DNA of 64,000 nt from Modestobacter sp. VKM Ac-2985 (lineage in GTDB: Bacteria > Actinomycetota > Actinomycetes > Mycobacteriales > Geodermatophilaceae): positions 1,132,826 to 1,196,825 of the forward strand of contig NZ_JAPVBI010000003.1 of assembly GCF_026967925.1 (NCBI RefSeq). The letters are read 5' to 3'. The notes below the pieces were generated by a model. The model searched no databases and was not told the DNA's origin. It worked only from the letters and a program-made list of their open reading frames with translations. Within the stretch, counting starts at the first letter, position 1, and each line of letters opens with the position of its first letter. Of this stretch, positions 31,875 to 40,416 are shown in pieces. Both the position numbers and the translations under genes were made by a program.

Positions 31875-34841
31875 TCACGGGGCGGGTGGGGGTCCGACGG
31901 CGTCCTCGGCGGCGAACTCGGCCGAGCGGTGCGGGTGGGCGAACGCCTCGGCCAGCGCCTGTCGCAACTCCCAGGCGCCGGACCGCCAGGCCAGCGCCCG
32001 GCCGAAGGCGGCCGGCGTCCCGTCCACGGCGTCGACGTCGCCACCGGGCCACCAGGCGACCTCGACCCCGCCGGTCACGGTCAGCGTCGGGTGGACGGCG
32101 ACCGACCCGGCGAGCTCGGCCAGCCCCAGCCGGGCGGCGGCCAGCCCGGCACCGGGCACCTCGGCCCAGCCCACGTTCCGGGCCGGGCGACTGGTGACCC
32201 GGGCGCCGACCTGCTCGCTGGCCAGCGGCACGTCCAGCAGGTCGGCGACCGCGACCGGCCGGCCGCCGGCGGGGACCACCGCCGATGACACCAGTGGCTG
32301 TAACCACGGCGCGTCCAGCACGACCGCCTCCGCGCTGACCTGGTCTGGAGCCGTCCGGACCCGCCGCGGCGGCTCGACGTCGACGCCGTCCAGCGCCCCG
32401 GCGAGCCGGGCGTACACCGTGCGGAGGACAGCTGGGGAGACCGTGCGGGTCGGGTCCCCGAGCCGGTGCAGCAGGTCGATCGCGTCGTCGACGTCGGCCA
32501 GCACGTCGGCCACGGTCGCCGGGACGGCCAGCAGGTCGAGCACCGCGGCGGGGAGGTCGTCGACCGGTTCGTACAGTCCCTGTAACTCGACGGCGCCGGG
32601 TGCCCGCAGCCGGGCCGGCAGCGCCCCGCTCAGGACCGGCGAGGTCCGCAGCCACCAGCGCAGGTACCCCGGGACGACGGTGCCGCCGCCGAGGTCGACG
32701 TCGGCCCGGGCAGCCGGGGGCAGGGCCGCCAGGAGCGGCAGCGCCCGGTCCCAGTCCCGCACCAGCTCGAGGTCACGTACGCCGGTCAGCAGCGGCCACT
32801 CCGGTGGCGGTGCGTCGGCCGGCAGCCGGTCCAGGACGGCGTCCACCCACTCCTCCACCCGGTCCACGTCCAGCTCGTCGGGGTCCTCGGCGGTCACCAG
32901 CGAGAAGGTGTCCAGCACGCCCACCGCGCGCAGCGCGTCGACGTCCTGACCCCGGGCGAACTCCGGGTCGAGCGCACCGAGCGCCCCCGGTGCGAGCACG
33001 TCCGCCAGCGGTGACCCGGGGCGCACCAGCTCACCGGCGGGCACCCAACCGCCGTCGTCGTCGGGCAGGGCCAGCTCCGCCAGCCACGGGAGCTCACCGG
33101 GGGCGGGTGCGGCCGCGGCGACGAGCGCGAGGACGGCGGCGGCCAGCGGTTCGACGTCCTCGCCGTCGTCGGCCCGGTCCAGCGAGCTCGCCACCGCCGC
33201 GCGGACGTCCTGGTCGGCGAGCACCGCCGCCGCGGTCGCCGGACGCGCACCCAGCCGCTCCAGCACCCGCCGGGCCGGACCGGCCACCGCGGCCGGATCG
33301 GCGATCCGCAGCCCCAGCGGGGCCAGCCGCCCGGCAGGCAGCGACTCGTCGGCGAGCAGCACGCCGGCCGGGGTCTGCGCCGTCCGGCCGTCGGCCAGCG
33401 GCACCGGCAGGGCGGCGAGCTCGTCCCGGTCGGCGCCGTCCAGCGCGCCGTAGAGCCGGGCCCACCACTCCCCCGGCCGCCGCACCCCGCGCACGGCCTC
33501 GACCACGTCGGCCCACCCGGCGCTGCGCACACCCAGGGCGGCCAGCGCCCGGGCATCCGTGCGTCGGGACCAGCCCGCCGGCAGCAGACCGGGGAGCACA
33601 CCGACCAGGGCGGCGACGCGCTCGTCGGTCGGGTCGTCCAGGACCACGGCGCGGTCCGGGCGCAGCGGCGGCTCCTCCGGGTCGGCGGCCGGCAGCCAGG
33701 CGGCCGAGGTGAGCCGGCCGAGCACCGCCCGGCACAGCGCGGCGTCCAGTTCGGCGGCCGCCAGCCCGACGGCCGGCACCAGCTGCAGCAGCACCGGGTC
33801 GGCGGGCAGCCCGGCGAGCAGGTCGGCGTAGCCCGCGGCGGCCACCTCGACCAGCGCGTCGGCGACCGGGCCGGGGGCGACGTGCCGGCGGTCGGGACCC
33901 AGCGGGAAGGGGGCGATGAGCCGGGCGGGCAGCGACAGCGGCTCGTCGCTGGGGGTCGGTGCGTGCAGCACCTGACGGCCGGCCAACGGGGCCGGGACCC
34001 CGTCGTCGTCGACCGGCACGGCCCAGGTGACGACGTACCCGCGGCGTTCGCGTTCCTCGACCGGGCGGTCGGTGAAGAGCGCCGACGGGAGTTCACCGGT
34101 GCACTGCAGCAGCTGCCAGGTCGTCGTCCTGTCGTCGTCGCCCAGCCGGACCTGCGGACCGCGAGCGGAGCGGGTGAGGCTGCGCACCCGGCCGTCGAGC
34201 ACCACGTCTATCCGGCTCAGCGCCGGCAGCGCCAGCAGCAGCTCTGCCTCCAGTGACTGCACCGACACCCGCACCGCCTCGGCGGCGTCCGGCCGCAGGG
34301 GCAGCACGACCTCGGTGGCGAACCCGGCCGCGGGCCGGCCGTCGACCTCGAACGGAAGCCGCAGCACCGGGACTGCGCCGTCCCGACGGGCCAGCTCGGC
34401 CCCGAGTGCGGGCACGGCGGCCACCGCGGCCCGGGTGTCGGCGGCGCTGAACCGCACGGAGCGGCCGGCGGAGAGGACGGCCGGCTCGTCGGTCACCGCG
34501 AGCACGGCCGCGAAGCCGACCCCGAAGCGGCCGACGCTGTCGCCGGTGTCCCGCTTGGCCGACGCGCGCAGGGTCGCCAGCCCCTGGACGCCGTCGTCGT
34601 CCAGGGGCGCCCCGGTGTTGGCGGCCCGCAGGACGCCGTCGGTCAGGTCGAGCCGGAGGTGCCCCGGCACCCCGGCCCGGCTCGCCGCGTCGGCGGCGTT
34701 CTGGGCGAGCTCGACGAGGAGGCGGTCGCGGTACCCGCCCCGGACCAGGTCCTCCTCGGCGTTGGCGTCCTCCCGGAACCGGGCCGGGGAGTCGGTCCAG
34801 GCGGCCAGCACCCGGCGGCGGAGTTCGGCGGCGGTGGACAC
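31875..34841 (-). CDS. Sacsin/Hsp90-like GHKL ATPase domain protein
   Basis: 988 aa. The N-terminal ATPase has the GHKL N-box VELAQNAADAASRAG, an adenine-pocket region LRAANTGAPLDDDGVQGLATL, and the glycine box GRFGVGFAAVLAV: the Bergerat fold shared by Hsp90 and the sacsin N-terminal repeats. After about residue 250 the rest is a long Ala/Leu/Asp/Pro-rich region with no domain that I recognise. Actinobacteria carry such proteins as orphan chaperone-like genes. GTG 34841. It is transcribed alone, behind a strong terminator. Confidence 0.85.
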   Translation of the reverse strand: MSTAAELRRRVLAAWTDSPARFREDANAEEDLVRGGYRDRLLVELAQNAADAASRAGVPGHLRLDLTDGVLRAANTGAPLDDDGVQGLATLRASAKRDTGDSVGRFGVGFAAVLAVTDEPAVLSAGRSVRFSAADTRAAVAAVPALGAELARRDGAVPVLRLPFEVDGRPAAGFATEVVLPLRPDAAEAVRVSVQSLEAELLLALPALSRIDVVLDGRVRSLTRSARGPQVRLGDDDRTTTWQLLQCTGELPSALFTDRPVEERERRGYVVTWAVPVDDDGVPAPLAGRQVLHAPTPSDEPLSLPARLIAPFPLGPDRRHVAPGPVADALVEVAAAGYADLLAGLPADPVLLQLVPAVGLAAAELDAALCRAVLGRLTSAAWLPAADPEEPPLRPDRAVVLDDPTDERVAALVGVLPGLLPAGWSRRTDARALAALGVRSAGWADVVEAVRGVRRPGEWWARLYGALDGADRDELAALPVPLADGRTAQTPAGVLLADESLPAGRLAPLGLRIADPAAVAGPARRVLERLGARPATAAAVLADQDVRAAVASSLDRADDGEDVEPLAAAVLALVAAAAPAPGELPWLAELALPDDDGGWVPAGELVRPGSPLADVLAPGALGALDPEFARGQDVDALRAVGVLDTFSLVTAEDPDELDVDRVEEWVDAVLDRLPADAPPPEWPLLTGVRDLELVRDWDRALPLLAALPPAARADVDLGGGTVVPGYLRWWLRTSPVLSGALPARLRAPGAVELQGLYEPVDDLPAAVLDLLAVPATVADVLADVDDAIDLLHRLGDPTRTVSPAVLRTVYARLAGALDGVDVEPPRRVRTAPDQVSAEAVVLDAPWLQPLVSSAVVPAGGRPVAVADLLDVPLASEQVGARVTSRPARNVGWAEVPGAGLAAARLGLAELAGSVAVHPTLTVTGGVEVAWWPGGDVDAVDGTPAAFGRALAWRSGAWELRQALAEAFAHPHRSAEFAAEDAVGPPPAP

Positions 34842-34889
34842 CGGGGCAGCATGCCGGAGGGTGCCCGCGGGAGGCGCCCGGACAGACGC

Positions 34890-34921
34890 CGAGGGCCCGG
34901 CCTGTGCAGGCCGGGCCCTCG
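34890..34921 (-). terminator. Terminator of the GlsB-like gene
   Basis: Perfect 15-bp stem CGAGGGCCCGGCCTG / CAGGCCGGGCCCTCG with a TG centre, 24 bp past the stop at 34946. Confidence 0.88.
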
Positions 34922-34945
34922 ACGTGTCAGGGAGTACTGCTCCCG

Positions 34946-35215
34946 TCAGCGGGAGATGTGCTTGCGCCCCGTGACCGCGACGTAGATCCCGAGCACGACG
35001 ATCGCGCCGATGATCGAGCCGATGATGCCGGCGGTGCCGAGCTCGAAGCCGTTGCCGGTGAACAGGCTGCCGAGCAGGTTGCCGACCAGCGAGCCGACGA
35101 TGCCGAGCACGATCGTCAGGCCGATGCCGAGGTCCTGCTTGCCGGGGACGACGGCGCGGGCGATGAACCCGGCGATCAGACCGACCACGATGAGCACGAT
35201 GATGTTCCAGAGCAC
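34946..35215 (-). CDS. GlsB/YeaQ/YmgE-type stress membrane protein
   Basis: 89 aa with three glycine-zipper membrane helices (IIVLIVVGLIAGFIARAVV, LTIVLGIVGSLVGNLLGSLF, IIGSIIGAIVVLGIYVAV) and the PGKQDLGIG loop typical of the transglycosylase-associated YeaQ family. GTG 35215 is preceded by AAGGAGGCACTC; the longer upstream reading lacks family similarity. Often induced by general stress. The 281 bp upstream (35216-35496) is the divergent promoter region and holds several TGATCA motifs. Confidence 0.92.
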   Translation of the reverse strand: MLWNIIVLIVVGLIAGFIARAVVPGKQDLGIGLTIVLGIVGSLVGNLLGSLFTGNGFELGTAGIIGSIIGAIVVLGIYVAVTGRKHISR

Positions 35216-35483
35216 GAGTGCCTCCTTCTTCCGACGGCGGGCCGTCATGCGTCCTGGCGTCTCCAGAAGCAGATGATCATGTCCCCAGCTGGGATCGTCC
35301 CCAAACGCAGAGATGATCAACGTTCATCACATTGAGTGACGATGAGGCCCATGGTGGACCACTCGTTGGCACACGATCATGGCTTGACCAGCGGTTTTCT
35401 TGCACCGCCGGCGACCCACCTCACGCATCGTGACGTGCCCCACCACGCTTGACCCGCTGCCGCACATCGGCCCGCCGACTCAG

Positions 35484-35496
35484 TAACCTGCGTCAC
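35484..35496 (+). promoter_or_regulatory. -10 box for a leaderless ALDH transcript
   Basis: TAACCT (35484-35489), a TANNNT -10 element, ends 7 bases before ATG 35497, and no Shine-Dalgarno sequence is present. Transcription would start at or next to the A of the ATG. Confidence 0.5.
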
Positions 35497-37017
35497 ATGT
35501 CGCTCAGCGAGCAGGTCCCCGAGGTGTCGGACGCGTCCGCCGGCGACCTGGACACGTTCGAGTCGACGGACCCGGCCACCGGCACCGTCGTCGCGGTGTT
35601 CCCGGTCCACGACGCTGACGCCGTCCGGGAGACCGTGGCCCGGGCGCACGCCGCCGCGGTGTCCTGGGCCGCCCTCGGCTTCGCCGAACGCCGGCTCCGG
35701 CTGGCGGCCTACCGCGGCCACCTCGCCCGGCGGGTGCACGAGCTCGCCGACCTCGTGCACCGGGAGAACGGCAAGCCGCACGCCGACGCGGTCCTGGAGA
35801 TCAGCCTCGCCGTCGACCACCTGGCCTGGGCCGCCGGCCACGCGGAGAAGACCCTCGGCTCCCGCCGGGTCAGGGTCGGGGCGCTGGCGGCCAACCACGC
35901 GGCGTACCTGGAGTACCAGCCGCTGGGCGTCGTCGGCGTGATCGGGCCGTGGAACTACCCGGTCTTCACCCCGATGGGCTCGATCGCCTACGCGCTGGCC
36001 GCCGGCAACGCCGTCGTCTTCAAGCCCAGCGAGTTCACCCCAGCGATCGGCGCCTGGCTGGTCGCGGCCTGGCGGGCGGCGGTCCCCGACGTCGCCGACG
36101 TCCTGCAGCTGGTGACCGGCTCCGGCGAGACCGGTGCCGCGCTCTGCCGGGCCGGGGTCGGCAAGCTGGCCTTCACCGGCTCGGCCGGCACCGGCCGGAA
36201 GGTGATGGCGGCCTGCGCCGAGACCCTCACGCCCGTGCTCATGGAGTGCGGCGGCAAGGACGCGATGATCGTCGACGACGACGCCGACGTGGGCGCCGCC
36301 GCCGACGCCGCGGTGTGGGGCGCGATGAGCAACGCCGGGCAGACCTGCATCGGCATCGAGCGGGTGTACGCCACCAGCGCCGTCCACGACCGGTTCGTCG
36401 CCGAGGTCACCCGGCGGACGGCCACGCTGCGCCCCGGCTCGGACGACGGCGCCAGCTACGGCCCGATGACCATGGCGAGTCAGACGGACGTCGTCCGCCG
36501 GCACCTGGACGACGCGACGGCCGCCGGTGGGCGCGCGATCACCGGGGGCACCGTCGAGGGCGGGTTCATCGCCCCCACCGTGCTGCTCGACGTGCCGGAG
36601 AGCTCCGCCGCCGTCCGCGAGGAGACGTTCGGCCCCACCCTGACCATCACCGAGGTGCCCGACGCCGAGGAGGGCCTGCGGCGGGCCAACGACTCCACGA
36701 TGGGGCTCGGCGGTTCGGTGTTCAGCGGGTCGGCGGACACGGCGATGAGCCTGGCCCGCCGCATGCGCAGCGGGATGACGTCGATCAACTCGGTCCTCAC
36801 CTTCGCCGCGGTGCCGGCGCTGCCCTTCGGCGGGGTGGGCGAGAGCGGCTTCGGCCGGATCCACGGCGAGGACGGGCTGCGCGAGTTCACCCGGGCCAAG
36901 GCGATCACCCGGCAACGGGTCGGCCTGCCGGTGGAGATGATGAGCTTCGGCCGTCCGGCCGGCGCGGCCGGCGCGCTCGCCCGGGTGATGCGGCTGGTGC
37001 ACGGCCGCCACCGCTGA
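35497..37017 (+). CDS. Aldehyde dehydrogenase (succinate-semialdehyde-type)
   Basis: 506 aa NAD(P)-dependent ALDH. The Rossmann region is VGVIGPWNYPVFTPMG, the general-base Glu is in MECGGKDAMIVD, and the catalytic Cys is in NAGQTCIGIERV. The late NAD-binding motif is EETFGPTLTI. The NWPV/NYP form of the first motif and the C-terminal helix after PFGGVGESGFGRIHG fit the broad-specificity ALDH group with a membrane-leaning tail. The substrate is not determined. The gene is alone. Confidence 0.92.
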   Translation: MSLSEQVPEVSDASAGDLDTFESTDPATGTVVAVFPVHDADAVRETVARAHAAAVSWAALGFAERRLRLAAYRGHLARRVHELADLVHRENGKPHADAVLEISLAVDHLAWAAGHAEKTLGSRRVRVGALAANHAAYLEYQPLGVVGVIGPWNYPVFTPMGSIAYALAAGNAVVFKPSEFTPAIGAWLVAAWRAAVPDVADVLQLVTGSGETGAALCRAGVGKLAFTGSAGTGRKVMAACAETLTPVLMECGGKDAMIVDDDADVGAAADAAVWGAMSNAGQTCIGIERVYATSAVHDRFVAEVTRRTATLRPGSDDGASYGPMTMASQTDVVRRHLDDATAAGGRAITGGTVEGGFIAPTVLLDVPESSAAVREETFGPTLTITEVPDAEEGLRRANDSTMGLGGSVFSGSADTAMSLARRMRSGMTSINSVLTFAAVPALPFGGVGESGFGRIHGEDGLREFTRAKAITRQRVGLPVEMMSFGRPAGAAGALARVMRLVHGRHR

Positions 37018-37276
37018 GCAGCGGGCAGCGGCCACCCCGATGTGACCAGTCCCTCCCCCGGCTGCGCCCGGTGACCGGCCACGTCTGGCAGAGTGAGCGG
37101 CACCGGCGCCGCCCCCCGCTCATCCGAGAGCAGGTGGACTCGACGTCGGCGCGAGGCTGCGCCACCGAGGCGCGCCGGCGACCCGACGTCCGCCCCGGAT
37201 GACGTTCAGCGGCCCAGCGATGGTGCCCTGCGCCCGGTGGACGAACGGTGGCCACCGGACTCTTGAGGACCCACCG

Positions 37277-39013
37277 ATGACCAACGCCTTCCCCCCTGCC
37301 CAGAACGACAGCGCTGACCGCCCGCGCCGTCGCGCCACCCGCCCGTCCGCGACCCCCTCGGCGCCCGGCGGCCACACCCCCGCCGGCCACACCTCCGCCG
37401 GTCACGCCCCCGCCGCACCGTCGGCCGAGGGCACCTCGGAGGGCAACCGCCGCCGTCGTGGTGGCCGCGGCCGCGGCGCCGGCCCCCGCCCGGAGGGCCA
37501 GCCGGCCGACACCCGCACCTCGCAGGACCGGGAGACCCGGGCAGCCGAGGCCGTGCCCGTCGCCCCGGTCGTGCCCGCCGGCGACGTCGCCACCGTGCTG
37601 CCCACCGACACCACCTTCGCCGAGCTGGGCGTGCCCGCGCCCCTGGTCGAGGTGCTCACCGCCAGCGGCATCACCGCGCCGTTCCCGATCCAGGTCGCCA
37701 CGCTGCCGGACACCCTCGCCGGCCGGGACGTGCTCGGCCGCGGGCGCACCGGCTCGGGCAAGACGCTGGCCTTCAGCATCCCGTTGGTCGCCCGGCTGGC
37801 CGGCTCCACCACCAAGCGCCAGCCCAAGCGCCCGCGCTCGCTGATCCTGGTGCCGACCCGCGAGCTGGCCAACCAGGTCGCCGCCGTCGTCGACCCGCTG
37901 GCCCGCGCGCTGGGCATGAAGACCACCGTCGTCTTCGGTGGTGTCGGGCAGAACCCGCAGGTGCAGGCGCTCGCCGCCGGCGTCGACGTGCTGATCGCCT
38001 GCCCGGGTCGGCTGGAGGACCTGATCAACCAGCGCCACGCCGACCTCGGCGCGGTGGAGATCACCATCCTGGACGAGGCCGACCACATGGCCGACCTGGG
38101 CTTCCTGCCCGGCGTCAAGCGCCTGCTGGACCGCACCCCCAAGGTCGGTCAGCGGCTGCTCTTCTCCGCCACCCTGGACAACGGCGTCGACGTGCTGATC
38201 AAGCGCTACCTGTCCAGCCCCACCACGCACTCGGTCGACCCGGCCGTGGCGCCGGTCTCGACGATGACCCACCACGTGTTCCGGGTCGACGCCGCCGACA
38301 AGGGCCAGATCGTCCAGGAGCTCGCCTCCGGGCTCGGCCGGACGGTGATGTTCACCCGCACCAAGCACCAGGCCAAGAAGCTCGCCAAGCAGCTGACCGC
38401 CGCCGGCGTCCCCGCCGTGGACCTGCACGGCAACCTCAGCCAGAACGCCCGCGAGCGCAACCTCGAGGCCTTCAGCAACGGTGAGACCCGGGTGCTGTGC
38501 GCGACCGACATCGCCGCCCGCGGCATCCACGTCGACGACGTGGCGATCGTCGTGCACGTCGACCCGCCGGCCGAGCACAAGGCCTACCTGCACCGCTCGG
38601 GCCGGACCGCCCGGGCCGGTGCCGGCGGCATCGTGGTCACCATCGCCACGCCCGACCAGGCCGGCGAGGTCCGCACCCTGGCCCGGCAGGCCGGGATCAC
38701 CCCCGACGTGTCCGCGATCAAGCCCGGCGCCCGGGAGATCACCGCGCTGACCGGCCCGGCCGCGCCGTACGTCGAGCCGGCCCCGGTGGCGGCTCCGCAG
38801 CCGCAGGGCACCGGCGGGGGCGGCAACGGCGGTCGCCGTCGTCGCTCCGGTGGCGGTGGCGGTGGCGGCGCGGCCCCTGCGTCGTCCTCCGGCGGTGGCC
38901 GCGGCGGGCAGACCCGCTCGGCCGGCCCGGCGCGCACCCGCGCCGAGCTCGCCGCCCGGGCCGGTCAGGCCCCCACCGGTGCCGGCCGCGGCCGCGGACG
39001 CACCGGGCGCTGA
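37277..39013 (+). CDS. DEAD-box RNA helicase (RhlE/CsdA-like)
   Basis: 578 aa. A low-complexity basic N-terminus (about 1-100), then the Q-motif region ITAPFPIQVATLPD, motif I GRTGSGKT, LVPTRELANQ, motif II ILDEADHMADLGF, SAT in FSATLDN, and the C-terminal lobe ATDIAARGIHVDD with HRSGRTARAG. The C-terminus is a Gly/Arg-rich tail (RRRRSGGGGGGG) suited to RNA binding. Expected role is RNA unwinding in ribosome assembly or cold adaptation. ATG 37277 has a weak GAGG. The 259-bp region upstream can form GC stems and may be a regulated leader. Confidence 0.93.
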   Translation: MTNAFPPAQNDSADRPRRRATRPSATPSAPGGHTPAGHTSAGHAPAAPSAEGTSEGNRRRRGGRGRGAGPRPEGQPADTRTSQDRETRAAEAVPVAPVVPAGDVATVLPTDTTFAELGVPAPLVEVLTASGITAPFPIQVATLPDTLAGRDVLGRGRTGSGKTLAFSIPLVARLAGSTTKRQPKRPRSLILVPTRELANQVAAVVDPLARALGMKTTVVFGGVGQNPQVQALAAGVDVLIACPGRLEDLINQRHADLGAVEITILDEADHMADLGFLPGVKRLLDRTPKVGQRLLFSATLDNGVDVLIKRYLSSPTTHSVDPAVAPVSTMTHHVFRVDAADKGQIVQELASGLGRTVMFTRTKHQAKKLAKQLTAAGVPAVDLHGNLSQNARERNLEAFSNGETRVLCATDIAARGIHVDDVAIVVHVDPPAEHKAYLHRSGRTARAGAGGIVVTIATPDQAGEVRTLARQAGITPDVSAIKPGAREITALTGPAAPYVEPAPVAAPQPQGTGGGGNGGRRRRSGGGGGGGAAPASSSGGGRGGQTRSAGPARTRAELAARAGQAPTGAGRGRGRTGR

Positions 39014-39030
39014 CCTCCAGCTGATCACCC

Positions 39031-39075
39031 CGGGCTGGGGGCGGTCTCAGCACCGCTGAGGCCGCCCCCAGCCCG
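39031..39075 (+). terminator. Terminator of the DEAD-box gene
   Basis: Two stacked stems, CGGGCTGGGGGCGG / CCGCCCCCAGCCCG and CTCAGC / GCTGAG, total 20 base pairs around an ACC loop, followed by GTTCTC. Confidence 0.9.
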
Positions 39076-39176
39076 TTCTCGTGCCCGGCCCCGGTCGCGG
39101 GCGCGGCTCACGACCCGGATCATGATGTTGAGCACTGCAGCATCCCGGAACGAGCAGAGAACGAGTAGAGGTCGCC

Positions 39177-39626
39177 ATGCGCCTGCCCATCACCCCCAGC
39201 GAGATCGCCCCGCGCATCGTCACCGGTGCGTTCATCCTGAACTCCGGCCTCGGCAAGCGCGGCGCCGACGAGGGCACCGCGGCCGGCCTGCACGGCTTCG
39301 CCTCCGGCGCCTACCCCGTGCTGAAGAAGGTCCCGGCGACCACCTTCGCGCGGGGGCTGTCCACGGCCGAGATCACCATCGGCACCCTGCTGCTGACCCC
39401 GTTCGTGCCCGCCGCGGTCGCCGGCGCCGCGCTCACCGGCTTCTCCGGCGGGCTGCTGGGGCTCTACCTGCGCACCCCGGGGATGACCAAGCCGGGCCGC
39501 AGCGTGGCCCCCACCCAGGACGGGCTGGCGATCGCCAAGGACGTCTGGATGTTCGGCATCGGGCTCGGCCTGCTCACCGAGGCCCTCACCGGCCGTCGCA
39601 CCACCCGCTCCCGCCGCCGCAGGTAG
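39177..39626 (+). CDS. Small polytopic membrane protein
   Basis: 149 aa. RIVTGAFILNSGLGKRG, STAEITIGTLLLTPFVPAAVAGAAL, GGLLGLYLRTPGM and AKDVWMFGIGLGLLTEAL look like four helices in a DoxX-like layout (an early GxF-LxxG motif, polar residues in helix 1), but I cannot prove membership. ATG follows AGTAGAGGTCGCC. The Arg-rich end RRTTRSRRRR is cytoplasmic. Function unknown. Confidence 0.78.
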   Translation: MRLPITPSEIAPRIVTGAFILNSGLGKRGADEGTAAGLHGFASGAYPVLKKVPATTFARGLSTAEITIGTLLLTPFVPAAVAGAALTGFSGGLLGLYLRTPGMTKPGRSVAPTQDGLAIAKDVWMFGIGLGLLTEALTGRRTTRSRRRR

Positions 39627-39648
39627 GCGCGGGGGTCGCTGCGGGCGA

Positions 39649-40329
39649 TCAGCCGGCCTGCTCTTCGGTCACCTCGGCGATCAGGCCGGTGAGCAGGCCG
39701 GCGACGTCGTCCGGGCGGGTCTGCGGGGTCATGTGGGCAGCCCCGGGCAGCTCGACCAGCCGACCACGGGGGGCCGCGGCAGCCAGGTGCGCCGCCCAGT
39801 CCGTCGGACACAGGGCGTCGTGCTGACCGCGGACGACGAGCACCGGCACCACCACCCGGCGCAACCGCTCGTCGATGCGGTCGTGCACGGTCCGCCGCCA
39901 GAGGGCGACCATGTCCCGGGGCCCGGTCCGCAGCCACTGGGCGACGACCACCGGCACCTGCCACCACTGCTCGCGGATCGCGGTGCGCACCCACCGGCCG
40001 GCCAGCACCCGCATCCGCCGGGTCGCCGGGTCCGTGGCCGGGCCGAGCAGCACCACACCGACCACCCGGGCGTCCCGCTCCGCGGCTGCGACCGCCACCT
40101 GGCAGCTCTGCGAGTGCGCCACGAGCACGCACCGGCCCGGTCCGAGCGCCGCCAGCAGCTGGTCGGTCAGGTCCTCCAGGGGGCCGACGGGGCCCTGGGT
40201 GCCCATGCCCGGGAGCCGCACCACGACGACCCGGGCCCGCCGCCGGACCCGCGCCCAGGACCGTTCGTCGAGACCGAGACCGGGAACGCACACCGCGACG
40301 GGAACACCGTTCGCCTCCAGGCTGCTCAC
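39649..40329 (-). CDS. Alpha/beta hydrolase (short form)
   Basis: 226 aa. Nucleophile elbow AHSQSC (Ser), acid in VVRGQHDALCPTDW and His in LPGAAHMTPQTRP. It lacks much of the cap domain, and is shorter than the 270-aa norm. GTG 40329. It is divergent from the NADH dehydrogenase, so the 87-bp gap must contain both promoters. Confidence 0.85.
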   Translation of the reverse strand: MSSLEANGVPVAVCVPGLGLDERSWARVRRRARVVVVRLPGMGTQGPVGPLEDLTDQLLAALGPGRCVLVAHSQSCQVAVAAAERDARVVGVVLLGPATDPATRRMRVLAGRWVRTAIREQWWQVPVVVAQWLRTGPRDMVALWRRTVHDRIDERLRRVVVPVLVVRGQHDALCPTDWAAHLAAAAPRGRLVELPGAAHMTPQTRPDDVAGLLTGLIAEVTEEQAG

Positions 40330-40416
40330 CTGGATGCCGACTGTGTCCGGGACGACGGTGCCCCGCGGCGGAGGGCGCCCGAACGTTCCAGAGCAGTAGT
40401 GGGAGGATGAGTCATC

